Shown here piece by piece: positions 53,561 through 64,000 of a stretch of DNA of 64,000 bases (position 1 is its first letter; each line of letters opens with the position of its first letter). The stretch is taken from positions 32,331,902 to 32,395,901 of the forward strand of contig OU452198.1 of the NCBI GenBank assembly GCA_911728435.2, in the 5' to 3' direction. The translations under genes and the position numbers were made by a program. The notes below the pieces were generated by a model. The model ran no database searches. It worked only from the letters and a program-made list of their open reading frames with translations, and had not been told where the DNA came from. The stretch comes from Apoderus coryli. Its lineage: Eukaryota > Arthropoda > Insecta > Coleoptera > Attelabidae.

Positions 53561-55519
53561 AAATGAATAAATTGATTAAAACTAATACATTTTGTATTGA
53601 AAACTATTAAACGTCAGATTGACAATCAAATTTTTGATATCTACAAAGTAAAAAATTATCTTATCGAATACTCCTCGGGCCTTGATAAATACTCCCCTGC
53701 GGCCTTGGGTTATTATCATGCAACACGCTTTCGGCATTCTCTATGTCTGTAAAACGCTAATAGAACTCAAATTTTGTGAAAACGTGTTCAGAGTTTTTCA
53801 AAAAAATATAAATAGGTACCTATCTCAGTTTTCAAATTTTAGAATTCATACTTACATAAAACTTTGCTTAAATTACAACACCTACCTATTTTCGTAGAAG
53901 ATTTTTCTCTGTGTAGCTACCACTCTTTTTGGAGACACTCTATATAGGCCTACCAATTAGAAGTAGGTATACCCATTAGACTATACCTACCTAGGTATTT
54001 AAGTTTGAAGTTCGAAATTTTTAGTTAATAACCACGAATTACAAACTATTTTGAATCAATATTTGCCATTACGAACCTACCTATTTATTGAATATTCACT
54101 ACGCATAATACAATAAAAGGAACAATGTATAAAAACTCAACCACATTTTATACACCACAAACAATGCAGAATTCTTACTTTTCTTCGTTAATAACGTTCT
54201 GCAAGCTTTTTTTATTACTCTCTTTTTTCAGGAATTTCAACTACCCATCCTTTACAAACATCAGTTAAACGTAATAAATCTTTCTTTATCATACAATACA
54301 TTATACATTATTTTTGTTTGTTGTAAAAAAACCGTATGCCGTTTTGCCATCTCTCTCGCACCCACAATCTTTAGTCGGACCATTGTTCTTCCTCCGTGTA
54401 TGTATTGTTTTTTCATACGCGACAAGGAGGCGGTGCCAGGACGGAAATGCACGAGGTGACCGCGCTCTTGTTGTCGCAACTTTTCGCGCTCGCTCCAAGT
54501 AGTCTGACGTTGCGTTTCTTGCAGGTCGTGGGTAAACTAAGTTTTAACGAAATTAATGGACTACACGCGCGTGTAAATCATAAGAAAAAAAGTCGGGATA
54601 CAGTATTTCGTAGTAATTTTATAGTGTATTTGATAGAAAACAATTAGAAAAGTTTTTTTGGGTATTAGTGGTTTAGTGACATGGAGGACAACTTTGATAA
54701 TATTAGTGTGTTTCCGTTTAAATTTTCTTCGGCACCATCAAAAGTATACATGCTTAAAATGCGATGTTGTCGTTATAGATAAGTACATCATAACTTTTAT
54801 CTATTAATGCCGGTCTAATTAATGATAAAAAGTGGGTAAATATTATGTCTTCGGTAGTAATTACAACGTGTTGTCTAACTAAGTAATATAATAAAATAGA
54901 CATTAATCGATACATATCGATAATAATATTATATTCAGTACCTATTAACCTACCTACTAGAATAATCTAAACTTTAAATACCTAAACAAAAAGCAGCAGT
55001 ATTTTTCCTTCAGACTATTTGTGGCAGTTTTTTGTGGTGGCAAAAACGACGAGTGTATTTTCGATATACGGTTCCCTTTATTTTGTGATATATTTTTTGT
55101 GATAAATAGTTTTTACCCGATTTTTACCTGTTTACTGCGTATTTCTTTGCTGTGGTTCCTACAACTTTTTAAGGTAAGTGGCATTTTTTAATATTTTTGT
55201 TTTAAACTTTTTAGTTACAAATTATGGCTTTCATTGATTTGATAATAATAAGTAGGTACCTATTTGAAATTGTTTGTTGCTGAGATACCTAAATGCTACG
55301 TATAGACGGTGTGGTCGAACGAAAAAAACGCTTCTAGATTTTTCCTTTTTTCGTGAAATTTTTAATTGTTTAGAATTTTAAGTACCTACATTAATACTAA
55401 GTATAACAAAGATAAAATAAGGAATTTGGAAAATATTGGAATAAAAGGTTGCAATTTGAGATTGCATGCAGCAGAAACAGCAGTTTGACTATACTAATTT
55501 TGAGGAAAGTCTATAGAAC
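53561..55519. other. Non-coding; one GC-rich patch at 54395-54545
   Basis: Many short TACCTACCTATT-type motifs occur here. 53899-53913 (AGATTTTTCTCTGTG) matches the 15-bp end of the 1.81-kb element, inverted, without a partner. 54395-54545 is GC-rich with overlapping open frames on both strands but no domain. Splice-donor-like TTTTAAGGTAAGTGG lies near 55165. Confidence 0.35.
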
Positions 55520-55660
55520 AGGATACGTGTGGGGTACCCCAGGGATCAGTTCTTGGGCCCATTTTTTTTGATCTAATAAATTCAATATTTTATCAAAATT
55601 TAATGGGAGATGTGAGGCATGATTTAGATGTTTTAAGCGAGGTTCTAAGAGGTTGAGAGA
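55520..55660 (+). pseudogene. Small LINE RT scrap
   Basis: TCGVPQGSVLGPIFFDLINS is the conserved GVPQGS-LGP block of LINE reverse transcriptases, followed by MGDVRHDLDVLSEVL, which resembles the start of the segment after the catalytic box. The catalytic box itself is absent. Only about 45 codons remain. Confidence 0.65.
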
Positions 55661-56827
55661 ACACAAATTTTCATATTGTTCCTAAGTACCTATTTGATGA
55701 GGAACATTTGAGATACCTACCTACTTATTTACCTACAGTAAAATGATAAAAAATTTGAGAACTAAGTAGGTACCTAGCTATCTATGTATCGATGGAACTG
55801 AATATTCTACGGTTGAAGTCAATTTATAAGAAGCACAAAACACTCCTCCATATCATTCATCAGTAATAATGAGGTGCATAATTATTATTTTCGAGCTAGA
55901 CGTGGTGCTTAACCATATTCATCTTCTATTTTGTATACCTAGTTAATGGTGTCAAATTTTACAAGAAGGTGCCCGATTCACTTAGACGTATAGGTACTTA
56001 TGGTTAAACTCTCGAGAAATCTTCAAAAATCAGATCAGAATTGAAAGTCTGCGTTCTTGCTGAATTTTCTCGAGAGGTGTAGTGAGTACTTTAGTTTTGT
56101 CTCCCTTTCTTTATGTTATTCTGCTAGTTTTGTTTTGTCGTGAAAACTGTTTTATTCCTATTATTGTAGCTTCTTGGGGTTAATACGAGGGTTAGTAAAC
56201 TAATTATTCTTAGATAGAATAATAAAAATGTTATTCAAATCTATTTTGAGAGCGTTTTGTGGCTTACAAACTTATCAGGTGTTAACCTTCCGCATTCAGC
56301 CATAATGAGGATCCAGGATAGGTAGGTACATAGCAAAACGTTTATTTTTCAAGGGTCCCCAAATACTTCGTCAAAAAATAAATGGTATTTTGGTGGCTGC
56401 CTGTCTAGTTATTTTTGGTATTATTTTGGAATTATTTGGTCCTATTATTCATATTGTTATTGGTACCTGTTTTGTGGTAATAATGTGATACTTGGTGTAT
56501 AATTATTTTATGCCATAGCGCAATAACTACGCTTAATCTATAATGCAAATTTTGCAACGTCGCACATTATTAAGTTCAATTTTTTAAGTAAATTATTCAC
56601 TATAACCTATTCTTTGCACCTTATAGGTTGGTATACCTATTCTTCAATGTTTCCAAACTATTTTTGGGTTGAAGGTTCATATTTACCCACACACAAACAA
56701 TAATCACTTCAGTAGGTACCTACGATGAAGTATTTTATTTTATTTCATGTCAAATCGATGCTTTTCGTTCTTCAAAGGTTTACCTCGAGGGGTATGCCAA
56801 CTGGTACCAACCTAACTAATCGAATTT
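55661..56827. other. AT-rich stretch without a gene
   Basis: Rich in TAGGTACCTA-type motifs. No domain-bearing ORF on either strand. Confidence 0.35.
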
Positions 56828-56830
56828 TTA

Positions 56831-57216
56831 GGCCTATTCTACACGGACCACAAAAACGCGACCGGTTAGTCGCTCAGTCGCCTGAAAATTTTGCCCATTC
56901 TATACGAGCGTATAACCGCCGAGTGAAACGCGACCCATTCTAGACTAGCGACAAAACACCTCATATTGGCTATGGATGCCGTATAAGTTGGGTGTATCGC
57001 TGTTCACCAATTAACATTATTAAGTTTGTTGGCCAAAAAACGTACAAAAAAAGACGTTGGTAGGTACACCCGGTTGGTGCTAATCGCCTGACCTTAGGGG
57101 TGATTCATCTTAACTTCGCAGAACATCGGAGATATCCTCAGAAGTTTTTTCAGTACTACCGGATGTCTGTAGAGACATTTGACGAACTTTTGGGATTAAT
57201 TCGTGTAGAATGGGCC
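56831..57216 (+). mobile_element. 386-bp PIF/Harbinger deletion derivative
   Basis: Terminal inverted repeats GGCCTATTCTACACG (left) and, inverted, GGCCCATTCTACACG (right), 15 bp with one mismatch, flanked by TTA on both sides (56828-56830 and 57217-57219). A TTA duplication and GG ends are hallmarks of PIF/Harbinger. Inside, near the right end, lies the start of the Harbinger nuclease: EHRRYPQKFFQYYRMSVETF and DELLGLI (57123-57203), which runs straight into the right repeat and stops. The rest of the nuclease is deleted. Confidence 0.88.
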
Positions 57217-57246
57217 TTATAGGTACTTACACCGAAATAAAAATCT

Positions 57247-57416
57247 GGTTTCACGATAATTTCACTTGATTTCATGCTGATTTCAGTTGATGTTGCTGAT
57301 TTCACGTGATTTTGCTGATTTCACTTCATTTTATGCCGATTTAGCTTGATTTCATGCTGATTTCGCTTGGTTTCAATGATTTCACAGATTTCAGCTCGGA
57401 TTTCTGTTGATTTCGC
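57247..57416 (+). repeat. Degenerate minisatellite, units of about 21 bp
   Basis: Repeated GATTTCACTTGATTTCATGC-type units with variation (GATTTCACGTGATTTTGCT, GATTTCGCTTGGTTTCAAT and others), about eight units. It starts about 30 bp right of the Harbinger element. No coding meaning. Confidence 0.85.
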
Positions 57417-58860
57417 ACGCAATGTAGGTCTACACCTGATATTAGGAGTGACAGTTAACTAAAATTTACGTGCCTGTGCCCTCCTGCACGCGTTCAAGCC
57501 CAGGTTCAAGCATTTCCACTTCAAGTTTCACGAAAAGAGACAAATACTTTTAGTTGGGTCACCCTGTATATTCTTAAAGGTACAGGTTTGGCTTAAGCCA
57601 GTTAAGTATGTTAGAATAGAGTAAATTTGGTATGTCAACCTTAGGAAAAAGTTTTCATATTTGTAAATACAGTGTGTCCAAATAAAGTTAATTTCTAAAT
57701 ATTCGTGAACAAGCATTTAGGGGAAAGGGATGATCTGAAGTAAATGTTTATTTGCATGCACAACATCTTTAGACCCAATCGTCTCTTACAGTCATTAGTG
57801 AGTTATAAAAGTAGGTAGGTACTACCGACTTAATTTCGTGGGTAATTTTTATTGTAGATTTCCAAAGCAAATTTGTCGATGCGGAATAATAATTATTGAT
57901 AAATAGGTACCTACTCATTAATCGTTAAAAAATTACTTAAATTCTTTGTGCTCAGTGACTGTAAAGGATTTGTTAGGATTCAGAATTGCTTAATACTTAT
58001 TGAAGATAACGAAAATCTCAAAAACTGAATGTAATGCAAAATTAAATCTCATATTAGGTATGACCCGAGTTATTAAGTACGAAAAAAAATCTTTCATTTA
58101 TATTTACGGACACAAATTCATTTTATAAGTTATTAAGTAGGTACCTACATCCTATTTATATCTAAACAATGAACGACTATGAAGGTCCGAATTACCTATT
58201 AATTAAGATTTTTTGAAATTCGTTATTATTTATACTTAGTTGGTGTACTATGTAATTTTGCTTTGATGATTCTTAAATTCAATGCAAGTAAGTACATAAT
58301 AATTTTAAAAAGTAGTCCCTCAAGTAGTCCATTCTTAAGTGGATTTGTAATTTTAATAATGAAGAAATAAAAATCAAATCTCCACGAAATAATTTTAATA
58401 GAATAATCGCCAATTAAAGTACCCTTAGGCAAACATGTTTCGAAACTTCAAACAAATAAGAGAAGTTTTCATGAGATTTTTTTACAGAAAAAATGTTTTA
58501 TTAGATTTTATAATAATTCTAATACCGATTTTTCTTTTAATATATCATTTTTAATAAATTAAGTTGAACTAAAAATTATTATTTATTTTAACTTCATCGA
58601 TATGATTTCCTAGATTAGAATAATTATAAAATTCAGGGTGTTTCGCCTTGAGTGTGTTAAACGAAAACCAGTCGTAGAAATCGTCATTTGAAGCAGAAAA
58701 ATGTTATATAACATACTTATGTGTCCGCAAGTGCCCCCTTCAGAAAATAGAGGCCCTTAAAGAGGGCCAGTTAAATTGAATATTTTGGGAACCGCTAGCA
58801 ATAAATTACTAACATTTTGTATATAATTACTTAGTGCTGTAAAGTAACTAACTTTTTCTG
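57417..58860. other. Non-coding stretch
   Basis: TTTACGGACACAAATTCATT at about 58109-58128 repeats a block at about 24487-24506. CAGGGTGTTTCGCCTTGAG at 58635 resembles the end of a foldback element; its partner is not found, perhaps because the 1.81-kb element follows. No gene. Confidence 0.4.
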
Positions 58861-60674
58861 CACAGAGAAAAATCTATCATATCATGAACCATATGCACAT
58901 TCAATCAATGATAGCATATATTCCGTATTCCACAATCAAAGCTACATTTCTTTCAATTATACTTATATGAATAATTGCGAAATATATGACTTTATTGCTT
59001 TAAGTATAAGAATTAATTGACTTCCAATCAAATGCCTCAATTATAAGAATATATTGAAATTAAATAAAAAGTATTGATTGGACTAAGTGTCACTATCGTT
59101 GATAGAACATTTATTGCTTTTTAAGGGGAATACAGAAATTATAGACAGAATATATTTTGGTATTGAAATAATTGTTTTGTCATTTTAAATCAATTTTATA
59201 TATAATCCTGGAGAGAAATTAATTACTTAATTTAATAAAACTATCACGTTAACTAATTGGATGAAATAAAAGAAAGTTTTTATTCAAAAACAGTTTTATT
59301 AATTCTATAATACATTGTATTGTAATAAAAAAAATATTACTCTATAATCACAGTACAAAAAATAAACAATACATTAAAAGATGTATGTCATTCTAATACA
59401 TGAACATTGAACATGTACGACTAACAAAATATTAAACCAAATATCGTATTTGTGCTTTTTTACCATATCCTCATAGTGTCCCACTCCCACTCGGTACTTT
59501 GTATACTGTATACCTATATCGTGTTAAAACAGGATATTTTGAATTTTGAGGTTACATGAGGTTGCAAAAATGTATTCCATGCTGCCATGCTATACTGGTT
59601 AATGTGAAATTAAAAGCTTAATATTCATAACTTTTGAATGGAACACCCTGAATAGTTTTGTTAAAACGTTTTTATTATGCATTATAGGTACCTCTTAAAT
59701 CATTTGTTGGCTAGACCGATCCTTAATAGTATTGTTCGAAAAGCTTACACAAAATAATTTATAGTAAAAAACTTACGATTAGATATACTTAGTTAGGAGT
59801 AAAACTTACCGGAGAATATTGGAATTAGTTTGTCCAATTCTGAGGCGTTTAAGAAGTCTTCCATAATATATTATTGCAGATTATAGAACTTAACTATATA
59901 GACACGCACTACCGGCACACAAATAGAATAAATATATAAATGTAACATAACCTATTGTTTTAAGCTTTGCTAGTGACTAGGGAGTTCCGAAATTTCCCGA
60001 TACATCAGCCCGAAATCTACGTTTTTATATCAATGGTTTTGAATTCGTTTTATTATGATATCGGCGTATGAAAGCATTTTTTCTTTTAAGTCAAAAACTA
60101 ATATTTACGAAGTGGGGTAGGTAGTACGAAAATCCAGTTTTTATTTAATTTATATACTTAAATTCGATACATGCATGAGTGCAAAATGTTGGATACTCGA
60201 CGTTTTGTGTCTCGATATATCGATGAATTTAGCCCGGCTCAATAATAAGTTAAGGTTGTCCCAACAATAAGAAGTATTGACTTAATATTATTTAGTTTAT
60301 TTAAATAGTAGAATATGATAGCGAGTAAAATTTGATTTTGTTAATTCAATGATATATATCTAATAATCCGAGTAGAGAAATAATATTCTTCCAATGCTTT
60401 TTCTTGCTTATCGTAATATAACAATATTTGAAATAATACAATTGCAATATTAGTTGCCAATTATTACTGTAATCATTGAAAGAAAAAATATATCTGTTTT
60501 GTGCCTAACATATATGAAATTGAATTTCAATAATATCTGGAATGTCGGATTAAGTATATATTTAATGTTGGCCGAATTGTAATCTAATGAATTAAGTATT
60601 ACTGTCATTAAACCAAAATAGAGGCAATCAAACATATCGCTAATATTGATATTACAGTAAGATTTTTTTCTGTG
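58861..60674. mobile_element. 1.81-kb non-autonomous DNA transposon, copy 2
   Basis: Near-identical to 493-2302 over its whole length and in the same orientation, with scattered single-base differences and small indels. The ends are CACAGAGAAAAATCT and TTTTTTTCTGTG. The flanking dinucleotides are TG on both sides rather than TA, so the target was TG or a TA duplication that later mutated. The high similarity suggests both copies moved recently. Non-coding. Confidence 0.9.
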
Positions 60675-61874
60675 TGCTCTTGTTTGTTAAGCCGTCTATT
60701 GCAAAACTGTGAACGTGACCTGTAAATTCAATCTTACATAAGTGTTACGTAATGTTCACCAAAGTGTTAGGTAATGAATATTACATAACACTTTGGGGAT
60801 TTTTATTTTTTATTATGGAATTATGTCAAAAAAATTCAAATATATAAATGTCATAATTATCTTTTCTTCTGTGTTAAGCATTTCTGCTTAAATTTTCTGC
60901 ATTTCTGCAAAGTCGTAGAAAAAGTCTCTCGCATGTAAAATATCATTTACAGCACATGTTATGTAATATACTATTACAGCACTGAGTGCGGAAAAGTTAC
61001 TTTTTCGCATGGCTTTTCAAATGTATTAAACTACAAACTTAAGCCATCGTGGGTCTTTTTCTTTGCTAATAATAACGTATTTTAAATTGTTGTGAGATAT
61101 TTCTATACAGTTCTGGCTATGCCAACTCTTTGGTTTTGCAAAATTTGAAGTGCTCGTAGGAAAAAATGTGTACCTAACACATGCGGAAAGTGTCTTTTTT
61201 GCACTTGACGGATGACCGCGCGTCATTCTGTCAACTATCGTCGCGTAGGGAAAAGTACTACTTTCCGCACTTGTTAGGTAAATAACTAAATATTACAATT
61301 ATTTTTATTAAAAAATGACAAAAAATCATGTATAGCATATCCTATATGATACATTTTGCACTGATGTTAGGTTACCGAGTAGGTTACTGTGAACTAAAAT
61401 TATTCGTTATGAAATTTAATAAAGCAATTATTGCTTTTATTCAAGCATAAATATGTAAACCACATTTGGAGCACGTTATAAAGGAAAAAGATTTGCTTGT
61501 GTTATATTCACGCCAATGTCCATAGGAATCTTGAGGAAGAACAGAAGATGTTTGCTTTTAGAACACTTTTAAAATTGGAATACCTCCCTAACCGAGACCT
61601 ATTCAATTTGAAAAAAATGACAGAAAAAAAAACTTATTGAAATTGACAAATTACTTTAAAATATCTTTTACTTTTGTTTAAAAATTATTTTTGTTTGATG
61701 CGTCCAGATAGTTTACTGTTAGATAGCGACGACCGAGGCGAGGACAGATTTGTCTCACATCGAAAATATCTAAATTTACTTTCTTAATTTCTAGGTATTT
61801 ATTTTTTTTTCCTAACAGTAAAATTTTGTTGAATTTATCTGATACTTTACTTCTTAATACAATGTAGGTAGGTA
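60675..61874. other. Non-coding, with three palindromic GCGGAAAAG hairpins
   Basis: TGCGGAAAAGTTACTTTTTC (60990), TGCGGAAAGTGTCTTTTTTG (61181) and GGGAAAAGTACTACTTTCCG (61247) are related short palindromes, and AAAGTGTTAGGTAATGAATA with its inverse ATATTACATAACACTTT forms a hairpin near 60752-60795. This looks like one or more MITE families. A minus frame of 83 codons (61678-61929) has no known domain. Confidence 0.45.
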
Positions 61875-62984
61875 TACAGGGTTTTTCATAATATATACGC
61901 AGGACTTCAGGATGTTTGAGCTCGTCCAAAAATATGAAAAAAAGTTTCTATTAACTAACCCTCTAAAATGCACCATTTTCGAGATACAGGGTGTTGAAAT
62001 TAAAAAAAAAATCCCTTATCTCCGGAACCGTTTATAGTACAGAAAACAGCCTTTGTAAGCATGAATGTTTTTTTTTTTTTAAATTCATAATTAGTGAAGA
62101 TTTTGAAGGGGTAGTGGGTGTTTTCCTCCCCAATTTCTACGCCACTGGAAGAAGTGCAGAATTAAGATACCCATTTTAACCGCCAATGTTTTCTACACAA
62201 AAAAGGTACTCTTGGTCATAAGCTCTAAAATTGGCCGTATTCGAGCAAAATCAACCTGTTGAAATAAATTTATTTTTTTCTACTAATTAAACGTTAACTT
62301 CATAATTGCAAAATTTAAAAAAAAAAATGAAGAAATGATAGAAAAGTTGTTTTTTTTTAAATCTCCAAACCGTAAAAATAGGCGAAGAATTGCTGCCTGC
62401 ATTGAAGCTAACGGCGGATATTTCCAACATTTAATTTAACTGTGTATGGTTTTTTATTGTTTTTTTTTTTATTTTGCAATTATGGAGTTAGTTTGTTTTT
62501 GTTACTTGTTCTAATGTTTAAATAAATTTCGTTTAATTAGTAGAAAAAATTCAAATTATTTAAAAAAATTGACCATGCTTTTCAGTAAGTTGATTTTCCT
62601 CGAAAACGGTCAACTTATGCTTATGACCAAGAGTATCTTTTTTGTGTAGAAAACATTGGCGGTTCAAATGGGTATATTAAAACGGTACTGTTTCCAGTGG
62701 CGTAGAAATTGGGGAGAAAAACACCCACTACCCCTTCAAAATCTTCACCAATTATAAATAAAAAAGAAAAAATTAGTGCACAAACTTATCTTATTATTAG
62801 TAGAAAATGTACGATAGTAGTTTTCTGTACGATAAACGGTTCTGGAGATATCCGCAAAAAACGGATTTTTTTTTTTCAATTTCACACCCTGTACCTCGAA
62901 AATGGTGCATTTTAGAGGGTTAGTTAATAGACATTTTTTTCTCACATCCTAAAGTCCTGCGCATGTATTATGAAACACCCTATA
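61875..62984. mobile_element. 1.11-kb foldback element with an IS630-type transposase tail
   Basis: Arms of about 450-510 bp. The left begins TACAGGGTTTTTCATAATAT and the right ends with the inverse (TATTATGAAACACCCTATA). Inner landmarks pair throughout: GCAGGACTTCAGGATG with CATCCTAAAGTCCTGC, GTAGTGGGTGTTTTCC with its inverse, TACTCTTGGTCATAAGC with its inverse, and TTCTACTAATTAAACG with CGTTTAATTAGTAGAA. The spacer (about 62330-62465) holds only the last 25 codons of a transposase. The layout suggests a derivative in which almost the whole gene was lost and the ends became long inverted repeats. Confidence 0.85.
62362..62439 (+). pseudogene. IS630-type transposase C-terminal 25 codons
   Basis: SPNRKNRRRIAACIEANGGY followed by FQHLI and a stop (62437-62439) is the conserved ending of this transposase group. 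It sits exactly between the foldback arms. The same ending occurs on the minus strand at 15569-15640 and, partly, at about 43034. Confidence 0.75.
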
Positions 62985-64000
62985 TATTGAAATTAATTGA
63001 ATTGAGATAAACCAAAAAAACTCTAGACGAGACAGATGTTCGTCTAGTCTTTTCTCGACCCTTGTCTTGTCTCGAAAAATATTTTCCAAAATTTCGAAAC
63101 GAGATGAGACAAGGCCTTATTTGACCCTTAAAGCACTATTAATATTTGAATACTACAACCTTACTATTTGTCGTTTTTCTTCATTTTAATTGAATAACCC
63201 ATTTAATTTAATTTGGGGAAATTAATTTAAAAATTGTCAAATAGCAAAAGCACTGGTAAAATTGGTATGTAATGCCATAATTACATCTCAATTGTAATCA
63301 GGACACACTTAATTATTTTCCAATATTATCCAATACATTTTTGAAATCAGAACAAAACGATTTTTCATATTACTTAGTTTATATATAGCTGAATATATAC
63401 TTAGGGTGTTCCTTTTAAAATATAAGGCCTAATCAATTTTTCAATACAAACTAAATTTTACTTTCCCGATCCGTAGGGAAAGTAGGTATTGTAAAGTCAC
63501 TAAAAAAAATCGAGATAACAACGGATATAATCATTTTGAAGTCCCCTGATATTAAAACCATTTCCAGATTGAAGTATGTCTGCGTGTGTGTGTATTCTTC
63601 CACGATACCGCCTAAACCCTTCTTAGATGAGTTTAGAGGAGTCCTAGAATGAACGATTATTAGTTTTGGGTTGGAATCGCTTTAGCCCTGTGATAGGGGT
63701 CCCGAAATTCTTTAATGGCCGTAGGGGTCGAGTGATACATCATTTGAAAGCATTTTTATCTGCTTTAGGTTACTTTTGAAATTTACCCTCATAGTACTCG
63801 AGAATATTGCGTTTAAAATGTCACCAGTTAGGTAGTTAGTATTATATTTTAGTAAATTAATTCGTATAAACGTCGGTAGAGCGTGCGCTTTGCATTCGGG
63901 ATGTCATGTATTCAAATCCCGGGTCTTGCATTTCTTTTTTTAGTATTTAAAATTTTTGAATAAAGTAGTTATTTTGTTATGTTACTTTATTGGATAATAT
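62985..64000. other. Non-coding, with a GAGAC-rich block and a weak tRNA-like sequence
   Basis: 63020-63120 is rich in CTCGTCTCG-type motifs related to 38531-38551. 63465-63500 relates inversely to 9752-9781. At 63868-63935 the plus strand reads GTCGGTAGAGCGTGCGCTTT, then GCATTCGGGATGTC and TATTCAAATCCCGG, similar to A box, alanine TGC anticodon region and B box of a tRNA. The stems do not pair well, so it is a SINE head or pseudogene at best. Confidence 0.4.

Noticed and set aside
53899..53913. AGATTTTTCTCTGTG as an end of another 1.81-kb element copy
   Set aside because: No homologous interior and no partner end within several kb; recorded only as an end-like match.
54395..54545. GC-rich patch as a host promoter with 5' exon
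   Set aside because: It has overlapping open frames and a TTGCAG near 54520, but there is no downstream gene to attach it to.
54681..54782. Short plus ORF starting MEDNFDNISVFPFKF, possible first exon
   Set aside because: Only 33 codons, no homology I recognise, and no clear splice donor at its end.
1..64000. CRISPR arrays, bacterial operons or rRNA genes
   Set aside because: No regularly spaced repeats with unique spacers, no ribosomal RNA signature and no bacterial gene layout.

Overview
This 64-kb window looks like insect nuclear DNA. It is very AT-rich, has no operons, and is full of non-LTR retrotransposons, mariner-like elements and foldback elements of kinds common in arthropods. I recognise no host protein-coding gene. 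Beetle and hemipteran genomes both carry repeats like these, and the sequence does not let me choose between them. Almost everything I can identify is mobile DNA, mostly decayed and often nested.

Layout. 0-5 kb: a minus-strand LINE reverse-transcriptase (RT) relic split by a 1.81-kb non-coding TA-flanked transposon, an RT scrap and a 0.94-kb foldback. 8.38-9.31 kb: a non-coding composite of 331-bp units, one inverted and two tandem, flanked by a 12-bp target-site duplication (TSD); each unit carries a complete type I hammerhead ribozyme. 10.7-14.5 kb: two minus-strand LINE relics, the first broken by an RTE fragment with a 74-bp TSD. 15-22.6 kb: a foldback with an IS630-type transposase tail, an LTR fragment, a LINE relic, a DD41D mariner-type element and an R1-like LINE end. 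23.6-24.5 kb: a tRNA-like sequence and a 142-bp MITE inside an inverted repeat. 24.6-25.7 kb: another LINE relic.

26.7-35.6 kb: an 8.85-kb unit bounded by hAT-like ends and an 8-bp TSD. It contains rearranged Gypsy LTR and pol fragments and a LINE whose two ORFs are both open. This LINE is the only autonomous-looking element in the window. 35.8-46.2 kb: two further LINE relics, a Crypton-like tyrosine recombinase pseudogene, hairpins and transposase scraps. 47.2-50.8 kb: a three-level nest of an I-type LINE (with RNase H) inside a DD34D mariner inside another LINE RT. The 24-kb MITE is an internal-deletion derivative of this mariner family. 50.9-53.6 kb: an RT scrap and a second, longer Crypton-like copy. 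55-64 kb: a 386-bp PIF/Harbinger deletion derivative, a minisatellite, the second 1.81-kb transposon copy, a 1.1-kb foldback with a transposase tail and a weak tRNA-like sequence.

How the parts work together. They do not form a pathway. The intact LINE could in principle supply reverse transcriptase and endonuclease to itself and its relatives. The non-coding elements (1.81-kb element, MITE, foldbacks, hammerhead composite) would need proteins encoded elsewhere. The hammerhead composite is the most unusual item. Its predicted self-cleavage would release a 331-nt RNA, which fits a retrozyme-like or Penelope-like terminal-repeat retroelement; the assignment is inference.
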